Shown here: in pieces, positions 4,336-6,776 of the stretch
How positions within the stretch are numbered: position 1 is the first letter of the stretch
How the letters are laid out: every line of letters begins with the position of its first letter
Assembly: GCA_964429265.1 (NCBI GenBank)
Contig: CAYSBK010000140.1
Span: 1 to 6,776 of the forward strand
From: CAYSBK01 sp964429265
Lineage (GTDB): Bacteria; Planctomycetota; Phycisphaerae; Sedimentisphaerales; Anaerobacaceae
DNA length: 6,776 bases
Direction of reading: 5' to 3'
Made by a program: the position numbers and the translations under genes
The notes under the pieces: generated by a model
Seen by the model: only the letters and a program-made list of their open reading frames with translations
Told to the model about the DNA's origin: nothing
Database searches by the model: none

Positions 4336-5712
4336 CTAAAGCGGTTGCGGGCTCTTGCCGTTCGCTTCCGCCGGAACATCCGGCTTGATGCCGTAGGCTT
4401 TTATCTTTCGGAATAGTGTGCTCTTGTCGATTCCCAGTTGCTTGGCGGCTGCGGTCTTGTTGCCACCCGTGCGTTTCAGCGCCCGGGTTATCAAGGCGAT
4501 TTCCATCTGTTTGAGTGAAGTATACTCACCGCCGGTAGTGCTTTCCGGCTCGTGCAGCTTGCGAATCGAGTTGGGCAGGTGCTCTAGTTCTATTATCTCT
4601 CCCTGACACAGGACAAAGCAGTGCTGTATAATATTCTCGAGCTCCCTGATATTGCCAGGGTAGTCGTGGGCCAGCAAGGCCACCATCACATCGTTAGTAA
4701 CGCAGGAGATATTCTTCGCGTAAAGGCTGTTGAACCTGCTGATGAAATGCTCCACGAGCAGCGGTATGTCTTCTTTTCTCTCTCTTAGCGGAGGCAGCTC
4801 CAGCTTTACGACGTTGATTCTGTAGTATAGATCTTCTCTGAAGCCGCCACGCTCAAGGAGCTCCTCAAGCTTCTTATTTGTTGCTGCAATAATACGCACA
4901 TCGGCCTTAACGGAAGAAACCCCACCCACGGGTTCATAAGTTTTATCCTGTAAGACCCGCAGTAATTTAACCTGTATAGCAGGAGAGATGTCGCCGATCT
5001 CATCCAGGAAGAGAGTTCCACCTTCGGCCAGAGCAAACCGGCCTAACTTGTCCTTCTTGGCGTCGGTAAAAGCGCCGGCCCTGTAACCGAACAGTTCGGA
5101 TTCCAAAAGCGTATCAGGCAGGGCAGAACAGTTTACCGCAATAAAAGGCTTGTTCTTCCTAGAACTCAGGTTGTGAATGGCTCTGGCGAAAAGCTCCTTG
5201 CCTGTGCCGGTTTCGCCTTCTAACAGAACCGTGGCGTCACTTGCAGCGATGTTGGGCAGAATGGCGAAAATCTCCCGCATTTTATGACTTTGGCTGATGA
5301 TATCCTCGCAGCAATAACCGGACGTGATTTCCTTGCGAAGCTGCTCGACCATACTCATATCACGAAAAGTCTCGACCCCGCCGATAACGTTGCCTTTTTT
5401 GTCTCTCAGCAAGGCCGTAGAGACGGCGATTGCCTTTTTCCGGCCGCGGATGTCGATTATATGCACCGCTTTGTTCATTATGGGCTTGCCCGTGTGGATG
5501 GTTTGCCGCAGGGTACAGGTGGTTTCACAGATATCGGCTCTTAAGACATCCTTGCAGGGTTGACCAATGGCTTTGTCGCGGGGTATCCCCGTGATCCGCT
5601 CTGCCGCACGGTTGAAAGAGGTAATCCTCCAATTCATATCAACCGTGAAGACGCCTTCACTTATGGAGTCCAAAATAATACCTTGTACCTCGTTGTCCCG
5701 CTTATCAGCCAT
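4336..5712 (-). CDS. Sigma-54-dependent activator: Cys-bearing PAS, AAA+ and Fis-type HTH
   Basis: This 458-residue bacterial enhancer-binding protein has an N-terminal PAS domain (about 8-122, ILDSISEGVFTVDMNWRI), an AAA+ domain (about 137-365) and a Fis-type helix-turn-helix (about 404-441, GGNKTAAAKQLGIDKSTLFR). The AAA+ part has Walker A GETGTGKE (166-173), the sigma-54 contact loop as GAFTDA (213-218) in place of the usual GAFTGA, Walker B GGTLFLDEIGD (231-241) and the FREDLYYRINV arginine region (291-301). The PAS domain carries PC53 and IC62ETTC66, a Cys trio that could hold a redox or metal signal. I start it at ATG 5712, right before the PAS helix; starts at 5742 or GTG 5835 also stay open, and none has a strong ribosome-binding site. 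It probably activates the array through the dyads at 4266-4315, as DVU2106 does for the Desulfovibrio orp operons. Confidence 0.92.
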   Translation of the reverse strand: MADKRDNEVQGIILDSISEGVFTVDMNWRITSFNRAAERITGIPRDKAIGQPCKDVLRADICETTCTLRQTIHTGKPIMNKAVHIIDIRGRKKAIAVSTALLRDKKGNVIGGVETFRDMSMVEQLRKEITSGYCCEDIISQSHKMREIFAILPNIAASDATVLLEGETGTGKELFARAIHNLSSRKNKPFIAVNCSALPDTLLESELFGYRAGAFTDAKKDKLGRFALAEGGTLFLDEIGDISPAIQVKLLRVLQDKTYEPVGGVSSVKADVRIIAATNKKLEELLERGGFREDLYYRINVVKLELPPLRERKEDIPLLVEHFISRFNSLYAKNISCVTNDVMVALLAHDYPGNIRELENIIQHCFVLCQGEIIELEHLPNSIRKLHEPESTTGGEYTSLKQMEIALITRALKRTGGNKTAAAKQLGIDKSTLFRKIKAYGIKPDVPAEANGKSPQPL

Positions 5713-5783
5713 AGTTTCTTTGTACCACAGGCCGCCAGGCATAGCAACCGTTCTTATCCTCGGTGTATCGGCCCGGGTTTTAT

Positions 5784-5804
5784 AGCTTGCACAACGTACA
5801 AGCT
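5784..5804. promoter_or_regulatory. 21-base imperfect dyad upstream of the activator gene
   Basis: AGCTTGCAC, a 3-base spacer AAC, and GTACAAGCT form an inverted repeat with one mismatch in nine. On the minus strand it lies directly upstream of a TATAAA that could be a -10 box for the activator gene. It would be an operator if translation starts at 5712, but coding sequence if it starts at GTG 5835. Confidence 0.35.
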
Positions 5805-5829
5805 TTGCATACTCTACGGTCAACGTGCT

Positions 5830-5859
5830 CGGCACAACCCTGCTGCGCGGATTGTGCCG
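5830..5859. promoter_or_regulatory. Wide dyad between the activator and thioredoxin genes
   Basis: CGGCACAA (5830-5837) and TTGTGCCG (5852-5859) are perfect 8-base inverted arms around 14 bases. The left arm repeats GCACAAC found in the dyad at 5784-5804, 43 bases away (about four helical turns). It sits in the divergent intergenic region and may be an operator; the binder is unknown. Confidence 0.35.
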
Positions 5860-5905
5860 GCCTTATCTGCAAAATTACGAGAAGATTTTAGTGAGGGATG
5901 AAGTT

Positions 5906-6439
5906 ATGCTTACGAGGGTGTTGCTGGGTGTTCTGATTGGTGCGGCCGTAGGTGCAGGTTTGGGCTATTTCGGCAAGTGTTCGTCGGGCAGTTGTCCGCT
6001 GACGGCCAATCCGTACCGTGGGGCAATCTACGGCGCGGTGTTGGGAGCTCTGCTGGCAGGGATGTTTTCACCAAGGGTGAAACAAATACCGGAAAGTGAA
6101 AACATTGTCCACATCACCAGCGACCGGGATTTCAAAGCGCGAGTTCTTAACGCAAAAGGTCTTTGTCTTGTGGATCTGTTTTCCAACCGTTGCCCACCCT
6201 GTAGAGTTCTGGCTCCAACCATTTCGTCACTGGCTGAGAAGTACGCCAGCACCGTCACGGTTTGCAAAGTAAATATCGACCAAGTTCCTGCGGTAGCACA
6301 ACGATACGCCGTACGCGCAATACCGACCGTTCTGATTATCAAGAACGGCAAAGAGATAAAACGCCTGATAGGGCTGAGACCAAAAGCCGAATACATCAGC
6401 CTTCTGGACGAGTTGCTCGACAAAGATGGGCAGCATTGA
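5906..6439 (+). CDS. Membrane-anchored thioredoxin: DUF6132-like two-helix domain fused to thioredoxin
   Basis: The 177-residue protein has a Gly/Ala-rich first membrane helix (about 3-21), a short loop GKCSSGSCPLTANPYRG with C25 and C30, a second helix (about 40-54) and then a thioredoxin domain (about 66-172). The loop and helices match the small DUF6132 membrane family. The thioredoxin part has LVDLFSNRCPPCR with the active site CPPC (96-99) in place of WCGPC, and the cis-proline loop AIPT (139-142). It would tether a dithiol/disulfide exchanger to the membrane, with two loop cysteines as a possible redox partner. ATG 5906 has GAGGGATG six bases upstream and starts right at the first helix; an upstream frame to 5825 adds 27 unlikely residues. 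It is divergent from the activator gene, so it has its own promoter. The topology and target proteins are not known. Confidence 0.87.
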   Translation: MLTRVLLGVLIGAAVGAGLGYFGKCSSGSCPLTANPYRGAIYGAVLGALLAGMFSPRVKQIPESENIVHITSDRDFKARVLNAKGLCLVDLFSNRCPPCRVLAPTISSLAEKYASTVTVCKVNIDQVPAVAQRYAVRAIPTVLIIKNGKEIKRLIGLRPKAEYISLLDELLDKDGQH

Positions 6440-6776
6440 TCCCGCAATATCCAACACGGCGGGGTGTATGCTCTTTGAAATAGTTAAACCGGTTAAGGAT
6501 TGTCGGCAAAACTGATACGTATGATCCTGCAGCAGCAGCCGAACAGGCACGGCAGCCCGCGCAGGAAGCCGAGGCGCCGCCGAAAAGAAGGACGAGGGCC
6601 CAAGGCAGGAGATTGTCCCGGTTTGCGTTGAAATCCGCCATCCGGCCAAGAACGGTTTCATAATCTTATGTTACACCCTCCCGATGGTGAATTGATTTCT
6701 GCTGGCGAGACCTCGGTTTCTTGGGTTGGCCTGGCTGTAACCATAGTATTTGCAAGTGTAAAGGGCGAAGCAAAAC
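6440..6776. other. Region without a convincing gene after the thioredoxin gene
   Basis: I find no tRNA, clear terminator or well-supported gene here. The best candidate is a minus-strand frame from ATG 6641 to 6396 (81 codons) that begins MADFNANRDNLLPWALVLLF, then GG and a Cys/Ala-rich stretch. It looks like a small membrane protein but has no ribosome-binding site and runs antisense into the 3' end of the thioredoxin gene. On the plus strand several short overlapping frames at 6510-6685 read protein-like in pieces (for example EIVPVCVEIRHPAKNGFI), which may be a decayed gene or chance. A plus-strand frame also stays open from about 6692 to the window end. Confidence 0.4.

Noticed and set aside
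3638..4339. Long plus-strand frame (233 codons) opposite the second NifX-type gene
   Set aside because: It is antisense to a recognisable NifX-family gene and its promoter, has Cys/Ser/Arg-rich composition without any domain, and lacks a ribosome-binding site.
5830..5847. Plus-strand sigma-54-like CGGCAC near the thioredoxin gene
   Set aside because: The following GC is one base too close (nine-base spacing), and sigma-54 spacing is strict.
5844..5859. Weak minus-strand sigma-54 promoter (CGGCACAATCCGCGCA) for the activator gene
   Set aside because: GG-N10-GC spacing is right but the -12 half (GCGCA) is poor, the match coincides with a dyad arm, and no enhancer dyad like those at 4266-4315 is seen upstream.

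Overview
The window looks like the chromosome of an anaerobic, spore-former-type Firmicute (Clostridia in the broad sense, the sulfate-reducer/syntroph kind). The reasons are very strong Shine-Dalgarno sites (two match the full anti-SD core GAAAGGAGGTGA), and a gene set typical of anaerobes: NifX/orange-protein-like cluster-binding proteins, Gly-rich DUF5320 proteins, a DUF89 phosphatase, DUF302, an encapsulated-ferritin-like protein, an FmdB zinc ribbon and a sigma-54 activator. The species cannot be named from the sequence alone.

Layout. Positions 1-91 (minus) hold the N-terminus of an FmdB-type zinc-ribbon gene. Positions 235-4129 (minus) hold one long co-directional array. In transcription order it is: two NifX-family proteins (4129-3734, 3677-3315), a DUF89 phosphatase (3291-2434), a two-module DUF5320 gene (2398-1916), a Gly-rich zinc-ribbon protein (1877-1650), another DUF5320 protein (1625-1245), a strong stem-loop (1220-1186), a membrane-anchored DUF302 protein (1105-560), an EncFtn-like two-helix ferritin (543-235) and a possible 16-residue coupled peptide (235-185). 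Positions 4130-4335 are the control region, with a near-consensus -24/-12 promoter 25-40 bp before the first NifX gene and two matching 17-bp dyads about 130 and 165 bp upstream of the predicted start. Positions 4336-5712 (minus) encode a PAS/AAA+/Fis sigma-54 activator. Positions 5713-5905 are a divergent intergenic region with two dyads. Positions 5906-6439 (plus) encode a DUF6132-thioredoxin fusion. Positions 6440-6776 have no convincing gene.

How it may work together. The local activator probably binds the paired dyads and switches on the NifX/DUF array from the sigma-54 promoter, perhaps in response to a redox or metal signal sensed by its Cys-bearing PAS domain. The array combines proteins whose relatives bind Mo/Fe/Cu-sulfur clusters, a metal-dependent damage-control phosphatase, Gly-rich accessory proteins of unknown job, an iron-oxidising ferritin fold and, divergently, a membrane-tethered thioredoxin. 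This resembles the sigma-54-controlled orange-protein (orp) loci of Desulfovibrio in logic but not in gene content; no Mrp/NBP35 ATPase lies in this window. A role in metal-cluster or iron and redox homeostasis is an inference from context.
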